DNA of 64,000 nucleotides from Aphrophora alni (GCA_963513935.1 OY740767.1:82200060-82264059); one strand, 5' to 3'; positions 13,301-25,934 are shown, counted from the first letter of the stretch. Notes: generated from the sequence alone by a model not told the origin. Translations and numbers: made by a program.

Positions 13301-13974
13301 TTAAATAGTATAAGTGTGTAATTGTATTTATTTCATTGTTGTAAACATCATAATAATCATGCTTTCACAAACACTGAAATGGCCGATATTCTCAAGATGT
13401 CAGACAACGCATTGAGAATAAATATATTGAGAGTATTCGGCAAGAGGCGTTTAGATACATGTGTACTAAACAGGGGTCATAACTTTGAACAATTCCTTTA
13501 GTTTGTTTATAAATAGCACTGCTATAATTTTGTATTATATACAACTACCAACAAATTATGTTTTTAGTATTTAGCCGATAACTCGGTTATCTTTTAAGCT
13601 ATAGAAAAAATATGAAAAAAATGTTTTATTTGTGATTAAAAAAGTAACTTTTTTTGTTTCCTGAATTTTTTTTTGTAAAGTTAGACATATTAGAGAAATT
13701 TGACATTAAAAAGTTTCAATGGCAATCATTCTGAAAATATACAAAAGAACATTTTGGTTTTTTGAACAGGGGTAAAAGGTTCCCGTAACAAATATGAACA
13801 CCAAATTTGAGCTCAATATTTTTTATATTTCCAAAGATATTAAGTGTTTAATAATAATTTTAAAAAATGGATAGTTAAAAACTAAGCATTTCTGGACTTA
13901 TGTTTATTGAAACTTTTTTTTTCTTATTTTCACCTATAGCATGGTGAATTGGGACATGATTTTCTAGACACTAG
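10315..13974. mobile_element. Candidate non-autonomous DNA element bounded by inverted repeats
   Basis: The left boundary reads AGTGTCTAGAAAATATTGTC from about 10319. The inverted right boundary (13973 going left) reads AGTGTCTAGAAAATCATGTC. The match continues through a CACC motif for about 35 bp with small gaps. The 3.6 kb between is AT-rich without recognisable coding; short open frames at 10345-10608, 11302-11496 and 12411-12644 (all minus) match nothing. The left end begins CAGAGTGTC, resembling hAT ends. No matching target duplication is visible, so it could also be two separate copies of one short element in opposite orientation. Confidence 0.45.
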
Positions 13975-14330
13975 GTATATAAGATTCATATTCATTTGAA
14001 TGTGGCTTTAATTTAGAAAGTTTTAATTTAAGATCAGTATATTATCTATGTTGATAACTTTATTATTTTTTAATAATAACTTCAGACAATAAATTCTTCT
14101 TGTTGTTCATGCATACTCTTGTGCCTGTGTATTTAAATTATATATTTTGGTGAATTAACTGGACATTAAAATAATGGATTTTTGTTTTACAAATTTACAA
14201 AACAAATAAAACACCTTTACCTAAACTACCATTTGGTTTCAGTTGATAACCCAAAATAGGTGTTAATAAAGAACTAAGATTGTATTTAAATGATAATAGG
14301 GATACACAAGAGGAAATCTCTGTAAATATA

Positions 14331-14333
<3 letters not shown>

Positions 14334-14377
<44 letters not shown>
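14334..14377. repeat. (TA)n microsatellite
   Basis: About 22 uninterrupted TA dinucleotides. The open frame across it on the minus strand (14195-14416) is an artefact of the repeat. Confidence 0.95.
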
Positions 14378-14379
<2 letters not shown>

Positions 14380-14858
14380 TAAATATAATTTTTATGAAAC
14401 AGGAAAAAGAGTACACTATTTTTAATTTACAATAAATTTAATATCAGTGTATGTAACTGAATAATTAAATAGTTTTGTAGAGATTTTGTGTTAGCAGTGT
14501 CTTTATTTAAGGGCTTATTTATATTTCAATTTTCGATATATTGAATAAATTAGTTGAATGTGAATTATTTTAATTACTAAATTGAGAGTTATAGTGTACT
14601 CTCAATTTTAAATAATAATATAGTCTACTGTATTTTATGGATACAGATATATTATATATATAAATTTTATTTTGGTTTTTGTTTGGGTTTTGTTATTATA
14701 ACATAGTTTTAGTTGGTTTGTATTTAAATGATTCTTAAAAATTTACGAAGACTCTGCATGTTCAAGATTTATTTACAGTTTTATTTTGTAATTCATTACT
14801 CAAATATATATTTTAAATTTTATCTATTTTTGTCAATTTAAGATTTATTTATTTGCAG

Positions 14859-15740
14859 TGATGTGAACTATGATCCATTTGTATCTGCTGAACGTCAGTT
14901 GATGGAATTACTTAGTATGAATGAAGGAGAACAAAGTAAATCAAACAACTCTCCTCCCACTAAAAGTCCTTTTGTCTTGTCATCTCCTACATCTGCATTT
15001 GCAAAATTTTCTCCCATTCTAACTCCTGGCTCTTCCCCTATATCTGAAAATGGCAATGAAACTATACCACCACCAACTAGTTTTGAAGACTTAGAAGCAC
15101 AATGTGCTTCACCGCCATTAACCAATGTAACTTTGCGTGATACTAGTTTACATAAAGATAAAAATCGAAATCCTGTCAGTCTTAGCAGCTTAAGTCTATG
15201 TTCGTCCATTAGTATAGAATCAGTTGACTTAAATAGAAATGGTTTTAGGCGAGGAATTTCAAACAGTGCAAAAACTCCAGAACAAAAAAAGGAAACTGTA
15301 TTTCAAAGATCTCTCTCTTTGGTTGATACTCCTCGTAAAGGTAGAGATTTATCTAAAGGGAGATTAAAAATGGAGGATCTATTGTATGGAACATCACATG
15401 TTGATAACGATAGATATTTTGGTTCTCCTATTCCTAAGGATCACTTTGAAGATCCTTTTAAAATGAATGACAATGATCACTTATCAAACATTTCTTTACA
15501 CAGGACTATATCAGATGAAGAAACATTAAATGCAGAACAAGAATTATTGAAGTCTCTATCTGAATATGAAAACCTGTTTAAGTCTGTTTCTCCTGTAATA
15601 TCATCCTCTCTAGAATCCCTCAAATTGTTCCCTTCCTTGGGTTGTAGTTCACAACAGGATCAGCTGGATGGTAGTGAAAAGGAGAAAAACCACAGTAGGA
15701 ATGAAGTAAATAAATCAGGTCTAGACTCAGCTTATAACAG
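14859..15740 (+). CDS. Internal exon of a zinc-ribbon protein gene (5' part of gene not found)
   Basis: The exon begins after the acceptor TTATTTGCAG and ends at a donor AG|GTAATC. It is open throughout: a T completing a split codon, then DVNYDPF, SAERQLMELLSMNE, and about 290 codons rich in Ser, Pro, Asn and acidic residues. No membrane segment or catalytic motif is visible. Short conserved-looking patches are SAERQLMELLSM near the start, RSLSLVDTPRKGRDLSKGR in the middle, and EQELLKSLSEYENLFKSV near the end (acidic and amphipathic, possibly helical). The exon ends two bases into a codon, and the exon at 22544 supplies the missing T, so the two join in phase. The protein looks largely disordered with short binding motifs. 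I do not recognise the gene and suggest no function beyond the C-terminal zinc ribbon. Confidence 0.85.
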
Positions 15741-16740
15741 GTAATCATTATTATTTATTTAGTATTAATGATGATACAATCAAATTATATTTAAAATATA
15801 TAAATTTCTACATATTATTAACAAGCTGAAATATAACAACAAAGTTTATTTATCATATTACTTATTTATATATTTATCTTTTGATGTAATTATATATTGA
15901 AGCCATTTAGCAAATTCATATTTCAAGTGTGTATTTTAAGTAGCTAGTTGCTATTCAAAATCAGCTGTGCATTTTAAAAATTCTAAAATGTTATATATCA
16001 AATATAATTTGTTATAAATACTATAACTACTTATTTTCTTGCCACAAATTATTAACATACTATAAGCCACAGTATCTAGACACACGGTAGGTGACAAACC
16101 GATGATGTGTAGTAGACAGGGGGGAACGTCATGTCACCCGCATCACAGTTCTGTAGAAGCACGTTATCTAGACACAGTTGTCTCTCTAGTTTTCATGTTC
16201 AAAAGTTTGCATGCTGATTCTGCAGCAGGTTCGCATTTTCTGATTGTTTAACCGTACATGTGTTTTGCATTTTTCTTTCATTATGAAAGTTTTCTTGTTT
16301 ATTTGTGTTAGTTAATAATAAAACAAATTGAAGTAATTTTTAGTGCCGTTTATACAATTTTAATAATAGTTTATTATTAAGAAGCATTAGTAAGTGAATT
16401 TACTAACAACATTGTTTATGTGTGTTTGTTAACCAAGTGTGAATTAATTGGTTTTGGTATAATTACTAATTAGGGCTAATGTTTTAGTTAATAGTTTATT
16501 TTAGTGTTACTTTGTGTATTTGAATAATGGCTGTAACATTCTGCATTTTGGGGCTTTATGTCGGGTTTGTTCAATATGTGAAGTATAACTATATATGATG
16601 TAAAAAACGTACATCATACAGGTGTCACAATCACATATTGGAATGAAATGCTGACAGACGGGCAAGTTTTCAAATTTGGTACGTTACAGAACAGTGGGTG
16701 AACGAATTATATGAGTGTCAAACAGATGTTAGTTATAATA

Positions 16741-17095
16741 ATTGTAGTATGTAAGGACTAATGATCAATTAATTTATAAAACATTAGTTATGTAAGAAAT
16801 AATTAAAATGGGGAAATAATGGTTCTCATAAATTCAGTGCAGTGTCCAGTGCGTCGATCTTTTGGTCAGATCTGGGAGTGTCTGCAGTTAGAGATGATAA
16901 TTGCAAACTGATGTTAGTAATAATAATTGTAGTATGTAAGGACTAATGGTCAATTAATTTATAAAACATTAGTTTTGTAAGAAATAATTAAAATGGGGAA
17001 ATAATGGTTCTCATAAATTCAGTACAGTGTCGAGTGTGTCAGTCTTTTTGTCAGATATGAGAGTGTCTGCAGTTAGAGATGATAATTGGCTAATA
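16741..17095. repeat. Tandem duplication of about 185 bp
   Basis: Two direct copies begin ATTGTAGTATGTAAGGACTA at 16741 and 16926 (offset 185). Each runs through AAATGGGGAAATAATGGTTC to GCAGTTAGAGATGATAATTG with a few substitutions. This is a local intronic duplication and no coding frame spans both copies. Confidence 0.9.
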
Positions 17096-17984
17096 ACACT
17101 AACCAGTGCAGATACTTTCAAGTCTGGAGAGGTTTAGTAGAATTTTAAGAACATCACTGGCTGATCAACTTATGGCTAGAGAAGTCCTGTTTTTGGCTCT
17201 CTTGCCAACTACAGACCATCTCATTCACCTGAATGATACGAATTTACAAGAACAACGCTTCAAATGAGTGGTGTCAGACAGACAGTTATTAGTTGAATTT
17301 AAGTAAATTCAGTGTTCATTATTATTAAAATATATTCTTCATTTATTGTAAAGTAAAGTAAATGATAAAAAGCTAAAGAAACATTCTAGTTGAGAAATTT
17401 TCATCTTTTTAAGAAAAATATTAACAAAACTTTCTTTTAATATTGGTAAAATAAAATATAGTTACCAAAATATCATTGGCAATGAAAATATCAATGAGTA
17501 AATACAATTTGTTGTCCTTTTGTAAAGTATTAGGAACTTTGTGAACTTTAACCCTAGTGTAAACTTTCTTCTTTTAAAAAAAATTAATAAAAAATAGTAA
17601 TTTTATCCAAAATCTAACTTGCAAGACATCATTTTTTGTCTCAGAAAAATGCATAGAATATATAGGAGTAAGTATGTTAGGAATCAAAATATGAAGTTAA
17701 CATTTTACAGAAAAGCTTAAGTGGGTTTTATCCGAGTATTCAAGAGGATCCACTATAAAATTTATATGAGTTATACCAAACTATAAGAGTTATTAAACCA
17801 GAAAAGTAAAAAAGATGAAAAGAAGTTTTAAAAAAAAAATATTTCAAATAAATCTACAATTAGTCACAAACTATAATTAGATCTGTTTAGAGAAAAATAT
17901 GCCCAACCTCCCCAATTAAACAGTGCATCCCCCACTTCAGTCTTCTGACAGAGCACAGTCTCTTGTTTCAGTCTTCTGACAGCG

Positions 17985-18620
17985 TATGATGTCAGCAACA
18001 CACTGGCAAGAGTGTTAGAGTGCCCTGACAAGCACTTCTTATGGCGCCCTTTATAATGAACAATCTCTTCCTAGATAATTGGCATTCACAACTCTGGTTG
18101 TGAATCTCAGAGTTGTGAATATACCAGGGTGCATCCACAATGATCTTTAGAATTTTATTTTGGACCCTCTGCATGCTTCTGATCTTGCAATGGCCCAAAG
18201 TTAAATGCCATAAGTCCAAATAGGTTTTAGAATTGAGCAATAAACCAGCAGCTTGTTATTGAGTTAAAGGGCAGATCGTTTACGCAGAAGCCAGAGTAGA
18301 TTTCTGAACTGACTGTTAATTGCATTTTTTATTCTTAATATGCTCCTTCCAAGTTAAACGATGGTCAAAGTGAAATCCCAAATACTTAACATATGTGGAT
18401 CGTGGCAGAACTTCACCACCCAGCTTAACTGATGCACAGAGCAAAATATGCTGAGATTTAGAAACACTGGCTTTTATTCGCCACTTTGCTAACTAGGCAT
18501 TAGTGATATACAACTGTTCTTGTAGTCAGCTACTTGCTTCAACCAGGTCTACACTACTCGAGAGGAAAGCATCATCATGAAAAGTAAGAAATATGATCAT
18601 AGCTAGAGTAGACACACTGA
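17985..18620 (-). pseudogene. Jockey-like LINE reverse-transcriptase C-terminal fragment
   Basis: The minus strand gives a broken reading, from about 18620 down to 17992, of the last third of a jockey-clade reverse transcriptase. It includes a degenerate FADD box (here LTFHDDAF), then LAKWRIKASVSKSQHI, then VKYLGFHFDHRLTWKEHIK. The open piece 18240-17992 carries MQRVQNKILKIIVDAPWY, the usual signature before the C terminus. At least three stops or frame breaks interrupt it, so it is a dead 5'-truncated LINE. It sits antisense in the host intron. Confidence 0.82.
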
Positions 18621-18984
18621 ATTTAAAAATGAAGAAAAAAAAGAACAATATTATGTTAGATCCTTTGAAGATAGTAAGGGAGATATTGGTGCTCAATGGT
18701 GAGTAGTTAATCAATTGTTAGGGAATCAATGTAGAAAAAATAAAGAATAGCAATGTTAAAGGATAGAAATAGTTGTTCAGTAAATAGTCCAGAAATAATA
18801 GCAAACTGAGATTAATTCTTATTTTGTGAAATTCCAAATATATTTACGATGAGATGTAGATAAGCTTTCTGGAGACAAACACATTTTTGTTTGAATGGAT
18901 GGTTAGGTAAAACTATTAACACAACATTTTTCTTGCGTAGAACTTTATACTAAACAGGATGTTTCATAGTTATTACATCGTTAC

Positions 18985-19490
18985 ACCAAGAAAAAGCTCC
19001 AGGTTTGAACGGAATAAATTCAATTGTACTTAAGCATATAGAACCTCAAATACTTATCAGTACTTACATTCTTATGCAACTATTCAACTTGAGTTTTAGT
19101 GCTGGTATATTTCCAAATTGTTTAAAAGATGTACTTGTTGTGCCCTTATTAAAAAGGGGTAGCAAGATTCTGAAAATACGCCAATAGTTTTATTTTCCAA
19201 TAGTTTTATTTTCTGTCTTTTTAAAATAATAGAAAAAAATAGTTAAACAAATGTTGGTTGCATTTTTGGAGAAAAACAGATTTTTCAGACCAAACCAATA
19301 TGGTTTTAGATCTGGTCTTAGTTCGGAAAAATCTCTTCAATATTTTGTTAGCAATATTTTTATCAGTCTTTAAACACTGGCCTGAACATAAAAATCGGAA
19401 GTTTGTGTTTTTATCAAATTTTACTGATCCTCTACAACGAAATTCCAGCAATTTAGTCTTCTTTTATATTCTCTACTAATTGAGGAAATG
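18985..19490 (+). pseudogene. LINE reverse-transcriptase N-proximal fragment
   Basis: A + strand remnant reads KAPGLNGINSIVLKHIEP, then LFNLSFSAGIFPNCLKDVLVVPLLKRGS, followed after stops by IVKQMLVAFLEKNRFF, PNQYGFRSGLSSEKSL and a degenerate end. The order matches the fingers-palm region of non-LTR reverse transcriptases (G-x-D-G-I, P-D-x-L-K, NQ-x-GF-R). Several stops and frameshifts are present. It lies head to head with the minus-strand jockey fragment but covers a different RT section, so the two are separate insertions or an inverted rearrangement of related elements. Confidence 0.75.
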
Positions 19491-22400
19491 AACAGTGTTT
19501 ACGAAATATTTAAGAACTTTTGTATTTCATTGTGTGTTTTTCTATTTATGCTAGGTAATACCATGGACCACTTTCTAAAGTGTTATACTTTCTATATTAT
19601 ACCCAGCACCTAATTAGTCAAGTTTGTTAGACTGAACATTACCGAAACTTTATTTTTAAAAGCAAACTTCCAATATTTCATTCCTTTCTGATTTTTAGGC
19701 ATTCTATTTTATTTTGTATTTTTACCAAATTGTTACTGAAAAATTGACATTTACAATGTTTGATGTCAGTTCTGTAGATAACTAGTTAGTAATTTAGTTT
19801 TAATCATTTTTATATAAAAACATTTGACAAATTCATTATTTCATCCACTTATGGTATGTTTTGATCCTATATTACTAAACTTGGCTAAATTACTTTAAAT
19901 TGGTTACATGCTTGAAATGAGCTGCGCCAACACCGAACTCGGAACCCTACATAGTGTGAGCACAGCAATCGTACTGGGTTGATGTGTTTAACCATTGTTT
20001 TGAAATTTTATTATTAAGACGGTTTTTCTTCATATTATTTGGCTAAGTCCTTTTCAAGGTCACATATAGGACTCCAGAACTACTAATAAGACACAACACT
20101 CGGGAATTGGCATAAATCACATATGCAATTTGACTTCAGCGTATTAAGGCTCAGATTATTCATGTCTCTAAACTACAATTGGTCGATACGGAGTAATTCT
20201 AAGATTAGACTTAATTTAAAGTGTCGTTTGAATTATCGAAGATGGCTAGTGTTAGGTTTGATTGGTTTTAACATCGCAGCTGTGATCGCAAAAGATAAGA
20301 TCCACGTAAATCTGGGTTTAGCACCTACCAACATGTATTTTCAATAATATTACACATGATCCATATTTGCTTTATAATTTTATTTTCACACATAATATAG
20401 ATCAAGTTATGTAATTAGGTTGTTTTTCATGGAAATGTCCGTTTCAAGTCATTGATTCTTATAAATTGATTTTACGAATAACTAATCTTTGTCATCCTTC
20501 CAGTACCTTAAAGTCTAAACAAGTGGACCAATTTATCAAATTTTCCAAATTTTCAATGAAGATGACATGTTTTTCACCTTTTAACAACAACTTAAATATT
20601 TATATTTCGATTTTTTTATTTTTATTTTTTTAAATTGGCTAGTTACCAGTATGCCTCATTAATCATTAATTTGTGGTTACGTATGCAGTTGTATTACAAC
20701 AAAATTTTAATAAACAATAAAAATTACTTTTTGTTTAAGTATGTAAAGTTATTAATATAATCGATATTTCTCTAATTTACATGAATTAGTGAGAATAAAA
20801 ATGTATTTAATTTCATTCATGAGCATTACAAATTAGAATAATGTCTATATTATTTTTGTCTAGTTTCAGTGTAAAGACATTATTTTGTGTTGTTTAGTTT
20901 TCATAATACAAACATAAATACTTAACTATCCAAAGTAATATTTAACATAGGACTAAATAATTTTTGCTATACACATAGCCATGATTAGGGACCAAGTATA
21001 AAAAATCTTAGCATTCACACATATATGTTACCTATTAGTTTAAACAGACATTGATTCTAAAACCATTATATTTTGGAGCAAAAAATGTAATAACTGATGG
21101 GTTTCAATCACATTGTCCTTTTTGTTAATTCCCGCTATTATTCAGCACGTCTGTAACACATTAAACTTTAGGCCTCTCCACATCTCTTACGACAACGATT
21201 ACAAAATAACCTGTTTGGGTTCAAGGGTTAAACTTTGCCAAAACAAAAGCATCAAAAATATACAAATTTGCAATTATAATTAATTACTCAAATCTCTATT
21301 TTATGAGATGTATTTTAGTGTATGTATGTATGTGTATTTTAGTTACGTTTGTGCCATAACATATTCTTAACATTAATTTTTCTATGGTGTACTATTATTA
21401 ACATAGTTTGGGGTACTGGAAGCTGATCTCTTTCTATCTTTTCTCTCTAAATTTCTAAAATACTGATGAAACAGGTTTATCCGCCTAGGATTACATGTTC
21501 TTCATGTATTAAGGTTTTATGTACTGTAGTAGGTTGTAATATTATTTAATTTCTATTCATAAACATTATGAATATGTTTTATAATTTAATGTCAAGATTG
21601 TATTTTATTTAATTTAAAAAATAAAATATTATTATTTAAACTATTATATATATATATATATATTTCTTCTTTTTTTTTACTTTGTGAATTCTTAATGTTA
21701 TGTGTCTGTTATGTTTAATTTTAGAATTAATCAATACTCTTTATATTGTTGTAAAACTTCATAATTTTAAAATGACTAGCGTAGTTTTTTTTTCCTGGGG
21801 CAATAGATAAAGAATCTGCCTCTTTCTTCAGAGATATATTGTCTAAATAGAGAATCAAGATCTTTGGTTCCTTATCATGCTAAAATTTGTATTTTCTCAT
21901 TTGTGATTGACTGTATGATTATGAAGACAGTATTCTGAATAATAACAGTATCCATATTATTAAATACATCCTAAGTAAAGTAACAGGCATCTAATAACTA
22001 TTTTTTGTAGGTAATGACAAATTACTCTTTTGTCATTAAGGTTGAAGACTGCTTTTATCTTGTCAGTATTGATTGAATATGAATACTAGTGTATTGTCTT
22101 AAATCCCATTGCTGCTAATTAAATGATCTTATATTTAGTGTGAGAGAGAAAAAAAGAAAAAGTATATTTATAGGCATATAATACTCCTAGAGGCATGATT
22201 GGAATTGTGTAGAATATATATACATTTTGATACCAGCATTGTTTGTTGATATCATAAATATCAATGAGGTTGCCAGTTGACAATCTTATAAATATTTTTA
22301 TAATCAGAAAACCTTATTTGAGTATGTATCTGATTTAGTTATTTCAATGAAAACTTGGTTTTATTTGTATATATGAAGGCAGACCTTTGAATCTTGAGAA

Positions 22401-22543
22401 ATGAAAATATGATTTTGTTATTCTGGTGTGTTTTGTCAATATTTCTCCTATGAAATATATGTTTTATAAATGAAATTCATGGTTTAAAGTGTAGTGAAGT
22501 GATTTTCTAACACATGTGATTAAATATGTTTTGTTTTACATAG

Positions 22544-22736
22544 TTTGAATCGTAAATCTCCACTAAATGAAAATATAAATACTGATCCTGGAACTAGAAG
22601 TTCAAGTGAATCTGAAGGCTCCCTTCCGTCATCGCAGAATTCTGGTGCTAGATTCTGTCATGAATGTGGCAATAGATATCCTGTGAGTGGAGCCAAATTC
22701 TGTTGTAACTGTGGAGTCAGAAGACTTGTTATGTAA
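22544..22736 (+). CDS. Terminal exon: C-terminal C4 zinc ribbon of the same protein
   Basis: The exon starts after acceptor TTACATAG with a T that completes the Ser codon split by the previous exon. It reads LNRKSPLNENINTDPG, a Ser-rich linker, then the zinc ribbon RFCHECGNRYPVSGAKFCCN and GVRRLVM, ending at TAA 22734-22736. The cysteine spacing is C-x2-C-x11-C-x2-C, a standard treble-clef or zinc-ribbon arrangement suited to one Zn ion. It probably mediates protein or nucleic-acid contacts (inference). Sitting at the extreme C terminus after a disordered region suggests an adaptor-type protein. The family was not identified. The upstream exon gives independent support through phase. Confidence 0.88.
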
Positions 22737-23358
22737 TCTGACATTCCAGTAGAATTTAAACCATAATCAGACTGTTTCTAAATAATATACATAATAACTA
22801 TATTTGTGTTTTTTTTACTTTTAGAATACATTTTAAAATTGTTATTTCTTATAATTTTTATTGCACTATATCAGATTAATGTATACTAGTTTTTAAAATT
22901 ACATGTGAGGTCCTAGTTTATACATTTTCTCCTTTTATAATCTTAAATTTTCATGTTGTATGCTGGTGCTTGATAATATTACCATTTTTCTATATTATTT
23001 ATTTTAATGAACTGATAATGAACAAAACAAATTTAATATAATTTAGTGTTTTTTGAGGCATACTTTATAATAAAATTTATGAATCACAGAAAAATAAGAT
23101 ATTTAACTATTCATTTAATAAGTTTTTTTCATTGGATTGCATCAAATTTATGTTCTTAAAAACAGCTCTGGGAATCAGTATTATTTGAAATATATCACAT
23201 ATTTTTGTTGGTTTCTAGTTTATATATATATATAGGTCTTGCTTATAATCCCTTAAATATTAAAGATTCATGTATTAAACTCTTAAAAAAAAATCTTAAA
23301 TTTTGAATAACTGTTGGTTTCAGAATTTATTTTTATTATGTTAGATAACTAATAATAA
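22737..23358 (+). other. 3' UTR and downstream flank of the zinc-ribbon gene
   Basis: AT-rich sequence without coding. A consensus AATAAA poly(A) signal at 23069-23074, about 335 bp after the stop, is the best candidate for the transcript end. A short (TA)n follows near 23222. Confidence 0.5.
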
Positions 23359-24218
23359 CCCTTTGCGATCGGAAGGCCAGTAGGAGTGGCCACAACGCAG
23401 TCAGCAGCCACTCGGAATTCTTTCCGCATAAATTGGTTCCGGCGGTCGGACGGCCAGCTGTACTGGCCACCCTCTACTCCGCGTCAACTCGGCATTCATA
23501 ATGTCGGCTTTCTCCCGGCAGCTCGGAATTGTTTTCACTGTAAACCTGCAATGTTAGCATAGGGGATTTAAATTGTAATAAATCAATTGTAATTTTATAC
23601 TGCTGTTTTATTGAATCTCGAAAACAAATAAGATTTTGAATTATGACATACATTTGTTTGAAAATTAAAAGTGAAATTAATTACTTATTTACTAAACGTG
23701 TAAAACGTACATCTATTTGTCACTCATACAAACGATAAGTCAGTATTGTGTTTTAATCTTCTTTAATTTTTTTCACTGAGTGGAATTTTTCAAAACATTC
23801 ACCCATATGAAGTCCAGGATTTTTTAAACTAGTTTTACAAAAAACACTTTGTCCTTTTTCTTTCTTTTCCCTGTCTCCTATCGCTACACACCGCATAGTA
23901 CTTTGTTTTACTTTAGTTTACCACAATTTTTACGATATAATGTTGCAAACCTGCTGATCATTTAATTCAATAATTCCTCACTAGTTTGCAGCACTCTACA
24001 GACATCATACCATAGTTTGAATATTACAAATGATAACATACGTTGTTGGCCAGTCCTGCTGGACGCCCGAGCGATCGTTGGATTTCATGTTGGCCAGCAC
24101 CGCTGGCCATCCGATTGCAAAGGACAACTGCTGTGGAAAAAATTCGACTTGGCATGCGAATGGTGGCGGCCAGTAGAGCTGAGGAATAGCGGCAAATATC
24201 CATTTCGATGGCAAAGGG
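23359..24218. mobile_element. piggyBac-like MITE rich in GGCCAG palindromes
   Basis: An 860-bp element whose ends read CCCTTTGCGATCGGAA (left) and, inverted, CCCTTTGCCATCGAAA (right). TTAA abuts the right end (24219-24222) and a one-base variant, ATAA, the left (23355-23358). CCCTTTG ends at TTAA are typical of piggyBac-like elements. The outer 150-200 bp at each side are GC-rich and carry repeated near-palindromes of the form GGCCAGt...TGGCC; the centre is AT-rich. No transposase is encoded, and open frames at 24005-24340 on both strands are by-products of the GC-rich arm. Confidence 0.8.
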
Positions 24219-24222
24219 TTAA

Positions 24223-25565
24223 AGTTATTGTTGTTTTGAAGCAAATTCATAGTATTAGTTATTTTAAACATTCTTTCTTACATCATAACATAAAGCAATC
24301 CTTCGAAACTAAAGTACTGATAATTTTACCACAAATATAATCAAATTTATAACACTGTCTATTATAGTAAAATGATTAGATACTTGTAATATTTATTCTT
24401 ATTAAATAATGAAATTATGTTTCAAGATTTTAATTTTAATCCTATATATTAATAAATGGTTTTACATCCATAAGTAATGCCACTTTTTCTACATTTTTTC
24501 ATATACAAAAATATTGTTTTCTTCTTTAGCATCTATTTTCTGCCTGTAGGTTGTAATAAAGCCCAGTTTTTCAATTTTGTACTAAATATTTAATTATTTA
24601 AAAATAATACTCATCCATAAGAGTACTATGTTTGATGTTTGTTTAATACATCACTATTAGCTGTTAAAACATTAATTATCAGTTGTTTTATGCAACTCTT
24701 TAGGTTCTCAGCACCAATAGCGATATCTAAACCATTTCACTACTTCTGTCTTAGACAGGCTACACATTTATAACGAAATATAACATAGGGTTTTAATTTT
24801 TATTTGTATTATTTACCGAGTAATTAAAAAATATTAAGAAATTAAAATTCACGCAATACCATTAAATTGTTTAGTTAAATCCTTCCATTACAACATAATA
24901 AATCAGCTGTAGTGCAAAACAGTGTTATTAAAAATTATTTGTATTACTGGAGACTAGAGAAATTCAGTATTTTTCAAATTGTTTCACTAGTGGTTTAAAA
25001 AATCAAAAAAGGAATCCATTGTCGAATTTTACATGCAACTGGTCTTTTAAATGCAAATTATTAGTAGAAATTCAATAAAAAAATACTAAAACATCAAACT
25101 GCACTAGCTGATGAGTGTATAGAAGAAACCTATAAATAAAGCACCAAGAAAATTTATGAATTGAGTTTAGAGTAATAAATTATACCAATAGTGTATAGTT
25201 TTTTTAATATTCTACATTAGCAACTACTTTTATACATTAAAAAAGCCATTATTTTTGCTTCTTCATTATAACAATTTTATAACAACGATTGAATAACATA
25301 AATTTTTAATACTGGTGGTGGTCCAGGTACATTTTCAAATTATTGACTTGACTTGCAAAATGACTGCTTTTCACATTGTTGTCATTTTATACCGAAATAT
25401 AGGCAATGTTAAATTCTATTAAACATGTTTGAAAAATTTTGCTTATCATTGTTTTAAATGGTGCAATGCATATAGTACAGTAAAGCTATATGTATGAATT
25501 GCATAGATTCAAAACAGTAACAAGCATTTAAAACGTAACATCATGTTCTGCACGCTATGTTAGTG
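24223..25565. other. AT-rich DNA, nothing recognised
   Basis: No coding frame, RNA gene or repeat family could be supported. Confidence 0.5.
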
Positions 25566-25567
25566 TA

Positions 25568-25934
25568 CAGTATCCTCAAGGTAGGAATATGTCTGGGGTG
25601 GAGAGGAAAAGAGGGCCCCCCACACTTCAATTTATTGTTACATTTGCTTTCAGTGGTACAACCCCAATAAAAAAATATAGACCTCAAATGCTTCTGTATA
25701 AACGCCTTCCCTTCTTTCGTTTCTTTTATCAGTGTAAATAAGTGTAAAATGTTTACAAAATTAAACCTTTAAGAATTAACTTATACTTAAACTTTAAGAA
25801 TTAAATGTAGCTAAGAAGTAATTTGTGTAGCTAGTTTTCTTGGAATGGGTTGTACCGTCAAGTCAGGTTAGGGAAGTAAGTAGAAGGGAGGACATGCCCA
25901 TTACACCAGTCACACTCCTAGTCTGAGGGTACTG
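25568..25934. mobile_element. Short TA-flanked MITE
   Basis: A 367-bp segment flanked by TA (25566-25567 and 25935-25936). The left end reads CAGTATCCTCAAGGTAGGAA; the inverted right end reads CAGTACCCTCAGACTAGGAG. TA target plus CAG-starting ends suggest a pogo/Tigger or other Tc1-mariner derivative. No coding. Confidence 0.6.

Larger units (their letters stand above)
15741..22543 (+). other. 6.8-kb intron of the zinc-ribbon gene
   Basis: It runs from donor GTAATC to acceptor TTTTACATAG. It contains a GC-richer patch with twice-repeated TATCTAGACACA (about 16074 and 16168), a 185-bp tandem duplication, a possible piggyBac-like left end (TTAACCCTAGTG at 17548), and two LINE reverse-transcriptase fossils on opposite strands. 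The stretch from 19500 to 22543 is AT-rich with nothing recognised. An open frame at 20123-20347 has no family resemblance. Confidence 0.75.

Noticed and set aside
24005..24340. Overlapping open frames on both strands (88 and 107 codons)
   Set aside because: They lie in the GC-rich arm of a TTAA-flanked MITE and have no family resemblance.
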